The position numbers were made by a program, and so were the translations under genes. A DNA stretch of 64,000 bases from Rhodococcus sp. 1163. GTDB taxonomy: Bacteria; Actinomycetota; Actinomycetes; Mycobacteriales; Mycobacteriaceae. This document shows positions 44,331 through 53,916 of this stretch, piece by piece; the first letter of the stretch is position 1, and each line of letters starts with the position of its first letter. The notes beneath the pieces were generated by a model, which worked only from the letters and a program-made list of their open reading frames with translations, was not told the DNA's origin and did not search any database. The stretch spans positions 1 through 64,000 of the forward strand of contig NZ_MKKX01000028.1 in the NCBI RefSeq assembly GCF_002091985.1, read 5' to 3'.

Positions 44331-45568
44331 ACGTAGAAGTCCAGTTCTTCCTGTTGTTTGAGCAGATCACGCATCCGGTACGGATCTTCACCGAAGAAGT
44401 ACAGCAAGCCCCAGTGCGTGCCGAAAGCCGTACGCTTGGTGACGGTCTCCTCGACGGGTGCCGAGAGGTCGTTCGTCTCGTAGTAGTCGTCGTCCAACGT
44501 GACGTCGGGAATGACGAGATTGCTGACGACGCGTCGACGCGGGTACACACCGAAGCAGCCGGCAACACCGGTGGCGTCGACGACCTCCTTGGGGAAGAAG
44601 GCGTCGATCTCTTCCTCGGTGGTCTTCGGGTCGAATGCCAGTACCAGGCCCTGGTACGCATTGAATCCGTAAGCCCGTTCGAGTAGCTCGAAAACCTTGA
44701 AACCTGGTGGCCGGTAAGCAACTTCACCGAAGTACATCTCGCCGTCGCTGGTGACGAAGTACTCGGGGTGGATGAAACCGAACTCGATATCGAAAGCCTT
44801 GATCAGCTTCTCGATCTGGACGGTGATCTGATCACGGTACTTCTCGAGCTCGGGGGTTGCGGGTACGAACACCGAGTAGCCGAGGGTCACGTACTCGGAG
44901 ATGTTGAGGAACTTGATCTTTCCGTTGTGGATCCACGCCTCGACGGCGAACTCCCAGCCGTCGAGATGTGATTCCATCAGCGCAGGGAATTCCTCGTCGG
45001 GGATGGAGTCGACTTCATCCGGTGTCCTGATCACCCGGTGGCCGAGGCACCCTGCTTTGTCGAACGCTTTGACGTGAATCGGGTCGTTCGGGTCGCCGTC
45101 GAGCTTGAGGAGAGTCTGGTTGACGCGTTTGAGAAAGCGGATCACGTCTTCACGATCGTGGGCCTCCTCGAAGATGCCCACGCGGATCCCACCGAGCTGT
45201 GCGCGACGCTTCATCAGGGACTTGTCGCGCAGCAACATCGCCTGCCCGAACAGGCGCGGGTTGCCCAGTAGTACCGAGTTGATGGCACCGGCCCACTCGA
45301 CGGTTTCTTCGTACAGCGGGATCGCGACGTCGACACCCATATCGCGCAGTGTTTCGGCGATCTCGAGCGACCGGTCGTTGAGTCGTTCGAAGTTCCACGG
45401 AATATAGGGAATGTCGTGCTCAGTGCAGTAAGGCTCGGCCCAATCCGGAGCCACGACCACATACCTGCGGTCGAACTTGTCGAGGGCTTCCACAGCCGGC
45501 AAGCTCCAGCCGAGTAGTGCTACGTAGCCCTTGTCCGGATTCTTCTCGAGCCGTGCAGGCTGAGACAT
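44327..45568 (-). CDS. ATP-grasp enzyme
   Basis: A 413-residue carboxylate-amine-ligase-type protein. The N-terminal Rossmann-like segment YVALLGWSLPAVEAL is followed by a linker and an ATP-grasp core: the FGQAMLLRDKSLMKRRAQLGGI entry, EFAVEAWIHNGKIKFL, and FGFIHPEYFVTSDGEMYFGEVAYRPPG, where the E-x-x-x-R-P-G end replaces the usual E-x-N. It resembles biotin-carboxylase/PurK-like ligases with unknown acceptors. ATG 45568 has GGAAGG at good spacing. It heads a two-gene operon with the Cys-His-Asn protein; a peptide- or amide-bond-forming reaction is likely but unproven. Confidence 0.78.
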   Translation of the reverse strand: MSQPARLEKNPDKGYVALLGWSLPAVEALDKFDRRYVVVAPDWAEPYCTEHDIPYIPWNFERLNDRSLEIAETLRDMGVDVAIPLYEETVEWAGAINSVLLGNPRLFGQAMLLRDKSLMKRRAQLGGIRVGIFEEAHDREDVIRFLKRVNQTLLKLDGDPNDPIHVKAFDKAGCLGHRVIRTPDEVDSIPDEEFPALMESHLDGWEFAVEAWIHNGKIKFLNISEYVTLGYSVFVPATPELEKYRDQITVQIEKLIKAFDIEFGFIHPEYFVTSDGEMYFGEVAYRPPGFKVFELLERAYGFNAYQGLVLAFDPKTTEEEIDAFFPKEVVDATGVAGCFGVYPRRRVVSNLVIPDVTLDDDYYETNDLSAPVEETVTKRTAFGTHWGLLYFFGEDPYRMRDLLKQQEELDFYV

Positions 45569-45679
45569 AAAGATCCTTCCCAATCGGTGTTCCGTGGTCG
45601 AAGTCCTCCGCTCCACGGTACAGAGTGCGCACTTCGCGACCGACGGGCTACCTCTCGGCGCACTGTCTGTCGGCCGCGC

Positions 45680-47344
45680 TCACACTCCCTGTGCCAATGC
45701 ACGTCCGGCTTGCCGACCACTGAATATGCAGCCGCCGAGGAAGGTGCCCTCCAGCGATCGATATCCGTGCACACCGCCGCCGCCGAACCCGGCGATCTCA
45801 CCGGCTGCCCACAATCCCGGCACCGTAGTCCCGTCCGAATTCTGCACGCGCCCGTCGAGATCGGTCTGGATTCCGCCCAGGGTCTTACGGGTGATGATGT
45901 TCAGTCGCACTGCGATCAACGGACCGGACTTGGGATCGAGGATCTTGTGCAACGACGCAGTACGAGCTATCCGCTCGCCGCGGGAGCGTCGAGAATTGTG
46001 AATCGCGGAGACCTGCAGGTCCTTGGTGAACGGGTTGTCCGTTTCACGGTCTCGTGCGGTGATCTGGCGCTCCAGATCGTGAGCATCGATCAGGTTTTCA
46101 CCGGTGATCTTGTTCATGCCTGCGACAAGTTCGGACACTGTTTTTGCAACGACGAAGTCTTCGCCGTGCTCTTTGAACGCTTCGACCGGTCCGCTGGCTC
46201 CCGGTAGTACCCGCCCAAGAACGAGTTTGAGGTTCTTGTCGGTGATGTCGGGGTTCTGCTCGGATCCCGAGAGTGCGAACTCCTTCTCGATGATCTTCTG
46301 CGTGAGAACGAACCACGAGTAGTCGTATCCGCTGTCCTGAATCGTTTTCAGCGTGCCGAGAGTGTCGAATCCGGGGAAGTTCGGGGCCGGGAAGCGTTGT
46401 CCGCGTGCGTCGAACCACATCGAAGACGGTCCGGGGATGATGCGAATCCCATGGTTCTTCCAGATGGGATTCCAGTTCTTGATTCCCTCGGTGTAGTGCC
46501 ACATCCGATCCTTGTTGACCAGTCGGCCACCCGCACGCTCGGTGATCGCGAGCATGCGTCCGTCGACGTGCTCGGGTACCCCGGAGATCATCGACGTCGG
46601 AGGTGCGCCCAATCGAGCGGGCCAATTCTCCCGCACCAGATCATGATTGGCGCCGATTCCGCCGGCGGTGACCAATACCGCACCTGCATGAAGTTCGAAC
46701 TCCTCGACCTCGACCCGCGTGCTACCTGAACCTCGGACCGACGTGCTGGGCTCGAGAACCGATCCTCGGACGCCATCGACGACGCCGTCGGTCATGATGA
46801 GCTCGTCCACGCGATGGCGGAATCCGAAGCGCACCAGGCCTTTCGCGGCTGCCTCGCGGACACGCCGTTCGAACGGGGCGAGAACACCGGGGCCCGTCCC
46901 CCAGGTGAGGTGGAAGCGTGGCACCGAGTTTCCGTGGCCCTCGGCGAGGTAGCCGCCGCGTTCGGCCCAACCGACGATGGGAACCCATCGCATTCCCTGC
47001 GCGTGCAGCCATGAGCGCTTCTCACCCGCCGCAAACTCCAAGTAGGCCTGTGCCCACCGGTAGCCCCAGTAGTCCTCGCCCTTGGGATCGTCGATGCCGC
47101 GGTCGAACGTCGCGGTGCCGAGCCAGTCCTGCAACGCCAATTCGGGGGAGTCCTTGATGCCCATTCTGCGTTGCTCAGGGGTATCGATCATGAACAGGCC
47201 ACCGAGTGACCAGAAGGCCTGGCCACCGAGATTCTGTTCCGGTTCCTGATCGAGCAGAAGCACTCGCTTGCCCGCGTCGGCCAGTTCGGCGGTGGCCACC
47301 AGGCCTGCCAAACCAGCGCCGACCACGATTACGTCCGCATCCAT
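45680..47344 (-). CDS. FAD-binding dehydrogenase (KstD/fumarate reductase flavoprotein family)
   Basis: A 554-residue flavoprotein. The dinucleotide fold VIVVGAGLAGLVATAELA is followed by LLLDQEPEQNLGGQAFWSLGGL, and the C-terminus has LGGIQTDLDGRVQNSDGTTVPGLWAAGEIAGFGGGG, the FAD-closing block. It resembles 3-ketosteroid-1-dehydrogenase-like FAD_binding_2 proteins, but the steroid-specific residues cannot be judged by eye. AAGAGG lies seven bases before ATG 47344 (47347 is an adjacent alternative). It is divergent from the phosphotriesterase gene and may act on a related small molecule. Confidence 0.85.
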   Translation of the reverse strand: MDADVIVVGAGLAGLVATAELADAGKRVLLLDQEPEQNLGGQAFWSLGGLFMIDTPEQRRMGIKDSPELALQDWLGTATFDRGIDDPKGEDYWGYRWAQAYLEFAAGEKRSWLHAQGMRWVPIVGWAERGGYLAEGHGNSVPRFHLTWGTGPGVLAPFERRVREAAAKGLVRFGFRHRVDELIMTDGVVDGVRGSVLEPSTSVRGSGSTRVEVEEFELHAGAVLVTAGGIGANHDLVRENWPARLGAPPTSMISGVPEHVDGRMLAITERAGGRLVNKDRMWHYTEGIKNWNPIWKNHGIRIIPGPSSMWFDARGQRFPAPNFPGFDTLGTLKTIQDSGYDYSWFVLTQKIIEKEFALSGSEQNPDITDKNLKLVLGRVLPGASGPVEAFKEHGEDFVVAKTVSELVAGMNKITGENLIDAHDLERQITARDRETDNPFTKDLQVSAIHNSRRSRGERIARTASLHKILDPKSGPLIAVRLNIITRKTLGGIQTDLDGRVQNSDGTTVPGLWAAGEIAGFGGGGVHGYRSLEGTFLGGCIFSGRQAGRALAQGV

Positions 47345-47662
47345 CATCGAACCTCTTCCCCTTGTCCGCCTCACGTCACAGCATCATGATCGTGTCGGTC
47401 TCGACAATAGAGATCGGAGTCTGCGTCAGGTTCGGATCCGGTCTTTTTCGAGCGGCTGGGGGAGGGCTCCCACCACTGTCCGGTCGGCAAACCTCCCCTG
47501 ATGTCTACTGGGCCGATGGTCGATACCTTTACCCGTCGAACCAGCGGCGGCGTTCCACTGAGTGAGACTGTGCGGTACCGGTGTGGGTCGGCTCACAATC
47601 ATGAAGCCAGCGGACTGCCGGTGAGGCCGTCGGCTCGCGACTACCAGTAGATGGGGGCCGAC
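47345..47662. promoter_or_regulatory. Divergent promoter region, flavoprotein / phosphotriesterase
   Basis: A gap of 318 bp holding promoters for both genes. GGGGGCC just before the ATG at 47663 is the phosphotriesterase RBS. I see no strong palindrome, RNA gene or coding ORF. Confidence 0.4.
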
Positions 47663-48655
47663 ATGGCAGAAGTAGAGACCGTTCGTGGTTCGATCGACAC
47701 GGCCGCGCTTGGACGAACTTATATGCACGAGCACATCTTCATTCTCAACACCGAGATGCAGCAGAACTTTCCGGAAGAGTGGGGGGATGAAGACGAGCGT
47801 GTCGGCGACGCGGTCCTCAAATTGAAGGCACTGGCAGCGCAGGGTGTGCAGACAATTGTGGATCCGACGGTTGTGGGACTGGGCCGCTACATCCCGAGGG
47901 TCCAGCGCATCGCCGAACAGGTCCCCGAATTGAACATCGTGGTGGCTACCGGTTGCTACACCTTTACCGATGTTCCCTTCTACTTCCAACATCGGGGCCC
48001 GGCTCTGAACGCGATGATGGGCACGGAGGTTCCTGATCCGATGGTCGACCTCTTCGTCAAGGACATCACCGTGGGCATCGCTGGTACCGGAGTCCGGGCA
48101 GCTCTGCTCAAGTGCGCGATCGACGCCGAAGGCCTCAGGTCCGGCGTGGAAAGGGTGATGCGCGCGGTCGCCAAGGCGCATCATCTGACCGGCGCACCGA
48201 TCACCGTGCACACCCATCCGGAGAGCAAAACTGCTCTCGACGTCCAACGGGTGATGTGCGACGAGGAAGGTGTCAAGCCCGAGCGGATCGTCCTGGGGCA
48301 CAGCGGGGATAGCACCGACCTCGACCATTTGACCGACTTGGCGGAGCGTGGGTTCATCCTCGGGATGGATCGATTCGGTCTCGACGTCAATGTTTCTTTC
48401 GAGCAGCGGGCGGACACGCTGGTCGAAATGTGCCGACGCGGATTCGCCGAGCAAATGGTGCTTTCGCACGACGCGAATTGCTTCTTCGACTGGATGGACC
48501 CTCATCTCAAGGAGATGATGCCGGCCTTCGACTACCTGCATATCGGGAACAAAGTCCTCCCTTATGTGCGTGAGCATGGTGTCACCGAGGAACAGATCAC
48601 GACGATGCTGTTCGATGTTCCCCGCCGCTACTTCGAGAACGTCAGCACTTACTGA
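47663..48655 (+). CDS. Phosphotriesterase-family metal-dependent hydrolase
   Basis: A 330-residue amidohydrolase TIM barrel. All binuclear metal ligands are visible: H-x-H in TYMHEHIFIL, the bridging Lys in ALLKCAIDAEG, His in ITVHTHPES, His in IVLGHSGDS and Asp in VLSHDANCFF. Family members hydrolyse phosphotriesters, lactones or other esters; lactonase activity is the more usual native role. ATG 47663, after a GGGGG RBS, is preferred over the in-frame ATG 47651. Confidence 0.88.
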   Translation: MAEVETVRGSIDTAALGRTYMHEHIFILNTEMQQNFPEEWGDEDERVGDAVLKLKALAAQGVQTIVDPTVVGLGRYIPRVQRIAEQVPELNIVVATGCYTFTDVPFYFQHRGPALNAMMGTEVPDPMVDLFVKDITVGIAGTGVRAALLKCAIDAEGLRSGVERVMRAVAKAHHLTGAPITVHTHPESKTALDVQRVMCDEEGVKPERIVLGHSGDSTDLDHLTDLAERGFILGMDRFGLDVNVSFEQRADTLVEMCRRGFAEQMVLSHDANCFFDWMDPHLKEMMPAFDYLHIGNKVLPYVREHGVTEEQITTMLFDVPRRYFENVSTY

Positions 48656-48871
48656 GGATCCATCCGCACGGACGCTTCAGTCGTCGCTGCCAGCCGGATT
48701 TTCCTCGGTCGGGGAACCAGATCGAGCCCGTCTGCCTCGCCGAACTGCGTTACCATTCTGTTACTTTCCGTTATTTATTCGTGATGCGCGCGCCGGACTG
48801 GATGACACTTGCCGTCACCACACTGGCAACAAGTCCTCAAGCACGTCACCACATTTCGCGGAAGGAACCCG
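48656..48871 (+). promoter_or_regulatory. Leader/promoter region of the MAA operon
   Basis: A 216-bp region before the first MAA operon gene. Three near-identical words GTTAC, GTTAC and GTTAT start at 48749, 48760 and 48770, about one helical turn apart, and run into an A+T-rich stretch TTATTTATTC that could contain the -10 element. Phased direct repeats of this kind suit an activator binding one face of the DNA. GGAAGGAA before ATG 48872 is the RBS. Confidence 0.45.
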
Positions 48872-49540
48872 ATGGCTGCCATCCTGTTCGGATCGATCAG
48901 CACACTTGCCGATACCTCCGAAATTCAACGACAAGCATTCAACGACGCCTTCGCCGCGCACGATCTCGGCTGGACCTGGGAGCGCAAGGACTACATCGAG
49001 ATGCTGGCGAGCAACGGCGGCGCGGCTCGCATCGCCGAATATGCACACTCTCGCGGTGAGGAAGTCGACTCCGCAGCAGTGCATTCCACGAAGTCGGAGA
49101 TCTTTCAGAAGCTGCTGGCCAACTCCGACGTCGACCCGCGCCCCGGCGTCGTCGAGACGATCGCCGATGCCAAGAAGCATGACGTCAAGGTCGGTCTCGT
49201 GACCACCACCTCCCCGGAAAACGTCAATGCACTGCTCGGCGCTCTGACTGCAGTCGACGTCGACTTGTTCGACGTCGTAGTCGATTCCGCGAGTGTCTCG
49301 CAAGGCAAGCCGGATCGGGCGGCGTACATGTTCGCCCTTGGACGCCTCGGCGAGAACGCGAAGAACTGCGTTGCTATCGAAGACAACGTCGGCGGCGTCG
49401 CTGCCGCCGTTGCTGCACACGTTCGCTGCGTCGCTTTTCCCAACGCGAACACGGTAGGGGGCGACTTCTCCGCGGCGGTGGAAACCGTCGATCGTCTCGA
49501 CGCGGATCGGCTCCGCTCGCTGACCGAAGGCAACCGATGA
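48872..49540 (+). CDS. HAD-superfamily protein lacking the catalytic aspartates
   Basis: A 222-residue CbbY/phosphoglucomutase-like HAD protein, first gene of the MAA operon. Motif II ([11 protein letters not shown]), motif III Lys (QGKPDRAAY) and motif IV ([14 protein letters not shown]) are present. Motif I reads [13 protein letters not shown], where the usual F-D-x-D-G-T should be: the nucleophile Asp is Gly and the acid/base Asp is Ile. It therefore should not be a normal phosphatase or mutase. It may be a binding or regulatory partner of the sugar-phosphate cyclase, whose start overlaps its stop by 4 nt, or use different chemistry. Confidence 0.85.
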   Translation: MAAILFGSISTLADTSEIQRQAFNDAFAAHDLGWTWERKDYIEMLASNGGAARIAEYAHSRGEEVDSAAVHSTKSEIFQKLLANSDVDPRPGVVETIADAKKHDVKVGLVTTTSPENVNALLGALTAVDVDLFDVVVDSASVSQGKPDRAAYMFALGRLGENAKNCVAIEDNVGGVAAAVAAHVRCVAFPNANTVGGDFSAAVETVDRLDADRLRSLTEGNR

Positions 49541-50751
49541 GTTCCATGCAAGCGCAGGTCACAGCAACCGAACGCGCCTTCCACATCGAGGGATACGAAA
49601 AGATCGAGTACGACCTGCTCTACGTAGACGGTGTCTTCTCGGTGGGCAATACGGAACTGGCGGACAGCTACCGGCAGTACGGGCGGGCGCTCATGGTTGT
49701 CGACGAGGTCGTCTACGGAATCTACGGTGAGCAGATCCGTGCGTACTTCGAGCACCACGACATTGCGTTGACCGTGCTGCCGGTCAAGATCGCCGAGACC
49801 GCCAAGTCGCTCGAGACGTTCGAGCAGATCGTGGGCGAATTCGACAGGTTCGGTCTTGTGCGCACCGAACCGGTTCTGGTCGTCGGTGGTGGGCTCACTA
49901 CCGACGTCGCCGGGTACGCGTGCGCAAGCTACCGACGCAATACCCCGTACATCAGAATTCCGACGACGCTGATCGGATTGATCGATGCAAGCGTGTCCAT
50001 CAAGGTCGCCGTGAATTTCGGAAAGCACAAGAATCGTCTGGGCGCCTACCACGCTTCGCAAAGGGTCCTGTTGGACTTTTCGTTCCTCCGTACGCTCCCG
50101 GAGGATCAGGTCCGTAACGGCATGGCGGAGTTGATCAAGATCTCCGTGGTAGGGAACAGTGCAATTTTCGACATGCTCGACGAACACGGTCCGGAACTAC
50201 TCCGCACCAGATTCGGGCACCTCGATGGAACTCCCGAATTACGCGCTGTTGCAGACAGTCTGACGTACCAGGCCATCGACACCATGCTCGAACTCGAGGC
50301 GCCGAATCTGCACGAGATCGAACTCGATCGCGTTATCGCCTTCGGCCACACGTGGAGCCCGACGCTGGAATTGACGCCACCGGCGCCGTTCTTTCACGGA
50401 CATGCGATCAATATCGACATGGCGTTGTCGACCACTCTCGCCGAGCAGCGCGGGCACATCACCTCCGAAGAGCGCGATCGAGTACTCGGGACCATGTCCC
50501 GCCTCGGCCTCGCGCTCGACAGTGACTACCTGACGCCCGAATTACTCTCCGAGGCAACAGGTTCGATCCTCAAGACTCGCGATGGCATTCTGCGCGCCGC
50601 AGTTCCCGACCCGATCGGAGCGTGCCGCTTCCTGAACGATGTGACGACGGCAGAGCTCGCCGACGTGTTGACGTTGCACAAGAAGATCTGCTTGGACTTC
50701 GACCGCGGCGGAGACGGAGTAGACACGTTCACCTCCGCTCAGAGCCGGTGA
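49537..50751 (+). CDS. mysA: Sugar-phosphate cyclase, probable demethyl-4-deoxygadusol synthase
   Basis: A 404-residue dehydroquinate-synthase-superfamily protein. It shows [21 protein letters not shown] (NAD/metal loop), [52 protein letters not shown], and [11 protein letters not shown] with a metal His. The [14 protein letters not shown] and [10 protein letters not shown] blocks distinguish C7-cyclitol synthases from true dehydroquinate synthases. Followed at once by an O-methyltransferase, it is best read as demethyl-4-deoxygadusol synthase, acting on sedoheptulose 7-phosphate in MAA synthesis. 2-epi-5-epi-valiolone synthase is the main alternative by sequence, but context argues against it. 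Confidence 0.87.
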   Translation: MSSMQAQVTATERAFHIEGYEKIEYDLLYVDGVFSVGNTELADSYRQYGRALMVVDEVVYGIYGEQIRAYFEHHDIALTVLPVKIAETAKSLETFEQIVGEFDRFGLVRTEPVLVVGGGLTTDVAGYACASYRRNTPYIRIPTTLIGLIDASVSIKVAVNFGKHKNRLGAYHASQRVLLDFSFLRTLPEDQVRNGMAELIKISVVGNSAIFDMLDEHGPELLRTRFGHLDGTPELRAVADSLTYQAIDTMLELEAPNLHEIELDRVIAFGHTWSPTLELTPPAPFFHGHAINIDMALSTTLAEQRGHITSEERDRVLGTMSRLGLALDSDYLTPELLSEATGSILKTRDGILRAAVPDPIGACRFLNDVTTAELADVLTLHKKICLDFDRGGDGVDTFTSAQSR

Positions 50752-51566
50752 GTGACATCGACTCTCGCACAAAACAGAAGCGGCCGGTCACGCCGTCGAC
50801 CATCCTTGCCGCGGAATTGCGGGAGGTGACCGAACTGCTGGCAGATGTGGCTTCGATTCCGGACGTGCTGATGAGCCGGATCAGCCGCATGCGAGATCTG
50901 GCTGCGGGGCTCGATCCGTACCTCGAACGCTGTACCACGGAAGAGTCTCCGGCCCTGGCAGCGTTGTCGCAGCGGACGCATGCTGCCGACTGGACTTCGC
51001 GGCCAGTGGAGCAGGAAATGTTGTCCGGGCAGGTCGAGGGCCAGTTCCTGAAGTTCCTGGTGCACATGACCGGAGCGAGAAGAGTGCTCGAGATCGGCAT
51101 GTTCACCGGCTACTCCGCGCTGGCCATGGCAGAGGCTCTCCCGCCGAACGGGGAAGTGGTGGCCTGTGAGGTCGACGAGTTCGTGGCCGACTTCGCGCGG
51201 GAGAGCTTTGCAAAATCTCCGGCGGGCGCGCGCATCGTCGTCGAAGTCGGGCCGGCCTCGGAAACTCTGCGTCGGCTCGATGGAACCTCACGTCCCTTCG
51301 ACCTCGTATTCGTCGATGCTGACAAAACCGGATATCTCGACTACTACCGGATGCTGCTCGATACCGATCTGCTGACCGCGGACGCAGTCATCGTCGTGGA
51401 CAACACGTTGATGCAGGGTCAGCCCTACGCGCCTGCGGACGGACGGACGGGTAACGGTGACGCGATCGCGGACTTCAACCGCTACGTTGCCGAGGACCCC
51501 CGCGTCGAGCAGATTCTTCTGCCGTTGCGAGACGGTGTGACGCTCGTTCGACGGGTATCGGCGTAA
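50748..51566 (+). CDS. mysB: O-methyltransferase of MAA synthesis
   Basis: A 272-residue class I methyltransferase of the CCoAOMT/COMT-like type. [23 protein letters not shown] is the SAM-binding entry, followed by [28 protein letters not shown] with the metal-binding Asp pair, and [11 protein letters not shown]. It should methylate demethyl-4-deoxygadusol to 4-deoxygadusol. The GTG at 50748 overlaps the mysA stop (GTGA); longer frames run inside mysA. A Ser/Thr/Pro-rich N-terminus of about 60 residues precedes the fold. Confidence 0.88.
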   Translation: MSDIDSRTKQKRPVTPSTILAAELREVTELLADVASIPDVLMSRISRMRDLAAGLDPYLERCTTEESPALAALSQRTHAADWTSRPVEQEMLSGQVEGQFLKFLVHMTGARRVLEIGMFTGYSALAMAEALPPNGEVVACEVDEFVADFARESFAKSPAGARIVVEVGPASETLRRLDGTSRPFDLVFVDADKTGYLDYYRMLLDTDLLTADAVIVVDNTLMQGQPYAPADGRTGNGDAIADFNRYVAEDPRVEQILLPLRDGVTLVRRVSA

Positions 51567-52882
51567 TGGGCATGGCGTCGTCGACGGTACGCACGGTCGG
51601 GGCGTTGGCAGGTTTGCTCGCCACGTTGCCACTCGATCTTGCCGTGGTGGGCTATGCCCTGGCGCGGCGCTTCGATCCACCCTTCGGTCCGCGCGTCCAT
51701 CCGATGGGTGCGGCGAGCCGGACGGTGCTGATCAGTGGTGGAAAAATGACCAAAGCGCTCCAGCTGGCACGGTCGTTCCATCTCGCCGGCCACCGCGTCG
51801 TGCTCGTCGAATCATCCAAGTATCGGTTCACCGGACATCGGTTCTCACGGGCAGTCGATCGCTTCTATTGCGTGCCGGAGCCCACCGATCCCGGATACGC
51901 GAAAGCCTTGCGCGACGTGGTCGTTCGAGAAGGTGTCGACGTCTTCGTTCCGGTGGCGAGTCCGGCCGCGAGTATCCACGATGCCGACGCGCGGAAGATA
52001 CTCGACGGATACTGCGAAGTCGTGCACGCAGACTCCGACACCGTGCGCATGCTCGACGACAAATCGCGATTCTCGGAGACGGCGGAGTCGATGGGACTAC
52101 GGGTTCCGCACTGGGAGCGGATCACCGACCCGCGGCAGATCGAGACGTTCGATTTCGCTCCTGGGCGTGAGTACATCCTCAAACGTATCGCCTACAACCC
52201 CGTCGGGCGGATGGATCTGACGCGCTTGTCCGGCAGCACCCGGAAGCGGAATGTCGAGTTCGCACGCAGCCTCGCCATGACCGAGGACGACCCGTGGATC
52301 TTGCAGGAGTTCATCTCCGGTCAGGAGTACTGCACCCACGGAACCGTGCGCAACGGCGCGCTGCAGGTCTACGCATGCTGCGAGTCCTCGGCTTTCCAGG
52401 TCAACTACGAGATGATCGACAAGCCCGAGATTCGTTCCTGGGTAGAGGCATTCGTCAATACGCTCGGCGTCACCGGCCAGTTGTCCTTCGATTTCATCGA
52501 GGCTTCGGACGGGCATGCCTATGCGATCGAATGCAATCCGCGCACGCACTCGGCGATCACGATGTTCTACGACCACCCGGATCTCGCTGCTGCCTACCTC
52601 GAGGACGGTCACTCGGTCGCCGAACCCACCCAGTCCTCGCGCCCGACGTACTGGATCTATCACGAACTTTGGCGATTGCTCACCGAGCCGCGGCGCAGTC
52701 ATCGACTCCGGGTGATTCTGAGCGGAACCGATGCGGTGTACGAAAGTTGGGACCCGTTGCCCTACCTGCTGGTTCATCACCTGCAGATTCCTTCGCTGTT
52801 GCTGAAGAACCTGAAGTCCGGGCGAGGTTGGACGCGAATAGATTTCAACATCGGCAAACTCGTCGAGAATGGAGGGGACTGA
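51566..52882 (+). CDS. mysC: ATP-grasp ligase of MAA synthesis (mycosporine-glycine synthase type)
   Basis: A 438-residue ATP-grasp protein. A hydrophobic N-terminal stretch (VGALAGLLATLPLDLAVVGYALA) may be a membrane anchor. The pre-ATP-grasp domain has TVLISGGKMTKALQLARSF, then the core EYILKRIAYNPVGRMDLT, WILQEFISGQEYCTHG, and the metal site FIEASDGHAYAIECNPRTHSA. By homology of operon order it should condense glycine with 4-deoxygadusol to mycosporine-glycine. It starts one base into the mysB stop (TAATG). Confidence 0.87.
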   Translation: MGMASSTVRTVGALAGLLATLPLDLAVVGYALARRFDPPFGPRVHPMGAASRTVLISGGKMTKALQLARSFHLAGHRVVLVESSKYRFTGHRFSRAVDRFYCVPEPTDPGYAKALRDVVVREGVDVFVPVASPAASIHDADARKILDGYCEVVHADSDTVRMLDDKSRFSETAESMGLRVPHWERITDPRQIETFDFAPGREYILKRIAYNPVGRMDLTRLSGSTRKRNVEFARSLAMTEDDPWILQEFISGQEYCTHGTVRNGALQVYACCESSAFQVNYEMIDKPEIRSWVEAFVNTLGVTGQLSFDFIEASDGHAYAIECNPRTHSAITMFYDHPDLAAAYLEDGHSVAEPTQSSRPTYWIYHELWRLLTEPRRSHRLRVILSGTDAVYESWDPLPYLLVHHLQIPSLLLKNLKSGRGWTRIDFNIGKLVENGGD

Positions 52883-53916
52883 TGTCACCGACATCGGTAC
52901 TGGTCCTGGCGGGTTCGGCAGTGGACGACTTCAACGCCGATCTCTCGCGCGTCTACGCCGGGGGATTCCTCGATGCGTTCGCCGAGAACCCGGCCTACAA
53001 TCTTCGGATCGCGTTCGTCACCCCGGACGGGTGCTGGCGCTTTCCGGACAACATTGAATCGTCGAGTATCGAAGCAGCGCAACCTGTATCGCTGAGTCGC
53101 GCAATCTCGGAGATATCGACCTGGCATATCGACGTCGTCGTTCCCCAGATGTTCTGCAGGCCCGGGATGACAACGTACCGCTCGCTGTTCGAACTGCTCG
53201 GCATTCCGTATGTGGGGAACCGTCCTGAAGTGATGGCGATGACGGCAGAGAAGAACATTGCCCGCGCTGTCGTCGCGGCAGCCGGCGTCGCCGTTCCCGC
53301 CGGGGTTCTCCTTTCCCGCGGCGACCTGACGAGAACAGAATTGTCGACGGCTATGGTGCCGGTCGTGGTCAAGCCCGTCGATTCCGATAATTCGATGGGT
53401 GTGACACTGGTTCGCGATCCGGCCGAACTCGCCGCAGCAGTGAACGAAGCGTTGAAGTACTCGCAATCGGCACTCATCGAGTCGTATATCGAATTGGGCC
53501 GCGAAGTGCGCTGCGGAATCATCGTCCGCAACGGTGACCTGGTGTGCCTACCGTTGGAGGAGTACGCCGTCGACGAGGTGTCGAACCCGATCCGGGGCCG
53601 TGCCGACAAGCTCGACCGGACCGATGACGGTGAGCTGTACCTCGTTGCCAAGGAGTCCACTCGCGCCTGGATGGTCGAGAGCGACGATCCCATCACCGAG
53701 AAAGTCTTCGATGCTGCCAGGCGATGCCACCTCGCGCTGGGGTGCCGTCAGTACAGCTTGTTCGATTTCCGTATCGATCGAGACGGAAACCCGTGGTTCC
53801 TCGAAGCCGGTCTCTACTGCTCGTACTCCCCGAGCAGTGTCATCGCCGTCATGGCGGCGGCGGCAGGCATTCCCCTCGACGAACTGTTCGCCCTGGCGAT
53901 AGCCGAGGTGAACTGA
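52882..53916 (+). CDS. mysD: D-Ala-D-Ala-ligase-like MAA synthetase
   Basis: A 344-residue ATP-grasp ligase of the Ddl fold. The N-terminal domain has VLVLAGSAVDDFNADLSRVYAGGF, then PVVVKPVDSDNSMGVTLV, ALIESYIELGREVRCGI, and SLFDFRIDRDGNPWFLEAGL followed by CSYSPSSVI. The last block differs from cell-wall Ddl enzymes, which have E-x-N-x-x-P-G, so it is a specialised member. It should add a second amino acid (often Ser, Thr or Ala) to mycosporine-glycine to give an imino-mycosporine. It overlaps mysC by one base (TGATG). Confidence 0.87.
   Translation: MSPTSVLVLAGSAVDDFNADLSRVYAGGFLDAFAENPAYNLRIAFVTPDGCWRFPDNIESSSIEAAQPVSLSRAISEISTWHIDVVVPQMFCRPGMTTYRSLFELLGIPYVGNRPEVMAMTAEKNIARAVVAAAGVAVPAGVLLSRGDLTRTELSTAMVPVVVKPVDSDNSMGVTLVRDPAELAAAVNEALKYSQSALIESYIELGREVRCGIIVRNGDLVCLPLEEYAVDEVSNPIRGRADKLDRTDDGELYLVAKESTRAWMVESDDPITEKVFDAARRCHLALGCRQYSLFDFRIDRDGNPWFLEAGLYCSYSPSSVIAVMAAAAGIPLDELFALAIAEVN

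Noticed and set aside
48872-49540. An active HAD phosphatase in the MAA operon
   Set aside because: Motif I lacks both aspartates required for phosphoryl transfer, so a standard phosphatase function is not supported.
49537-50751. 2-epi-5-epi-valiolone synthase or ordinary dehydroquinate synthase
   Set aside because: The immediate coupling to an O-methyltransferase, a glycine-type ATP-grasp and a Ddl-like ligase fits demethyl-4-deoxygadusol synthase; sequence blocks fit the C7-cyclitol branch rather than AroB. Phylogeny would be decisive.
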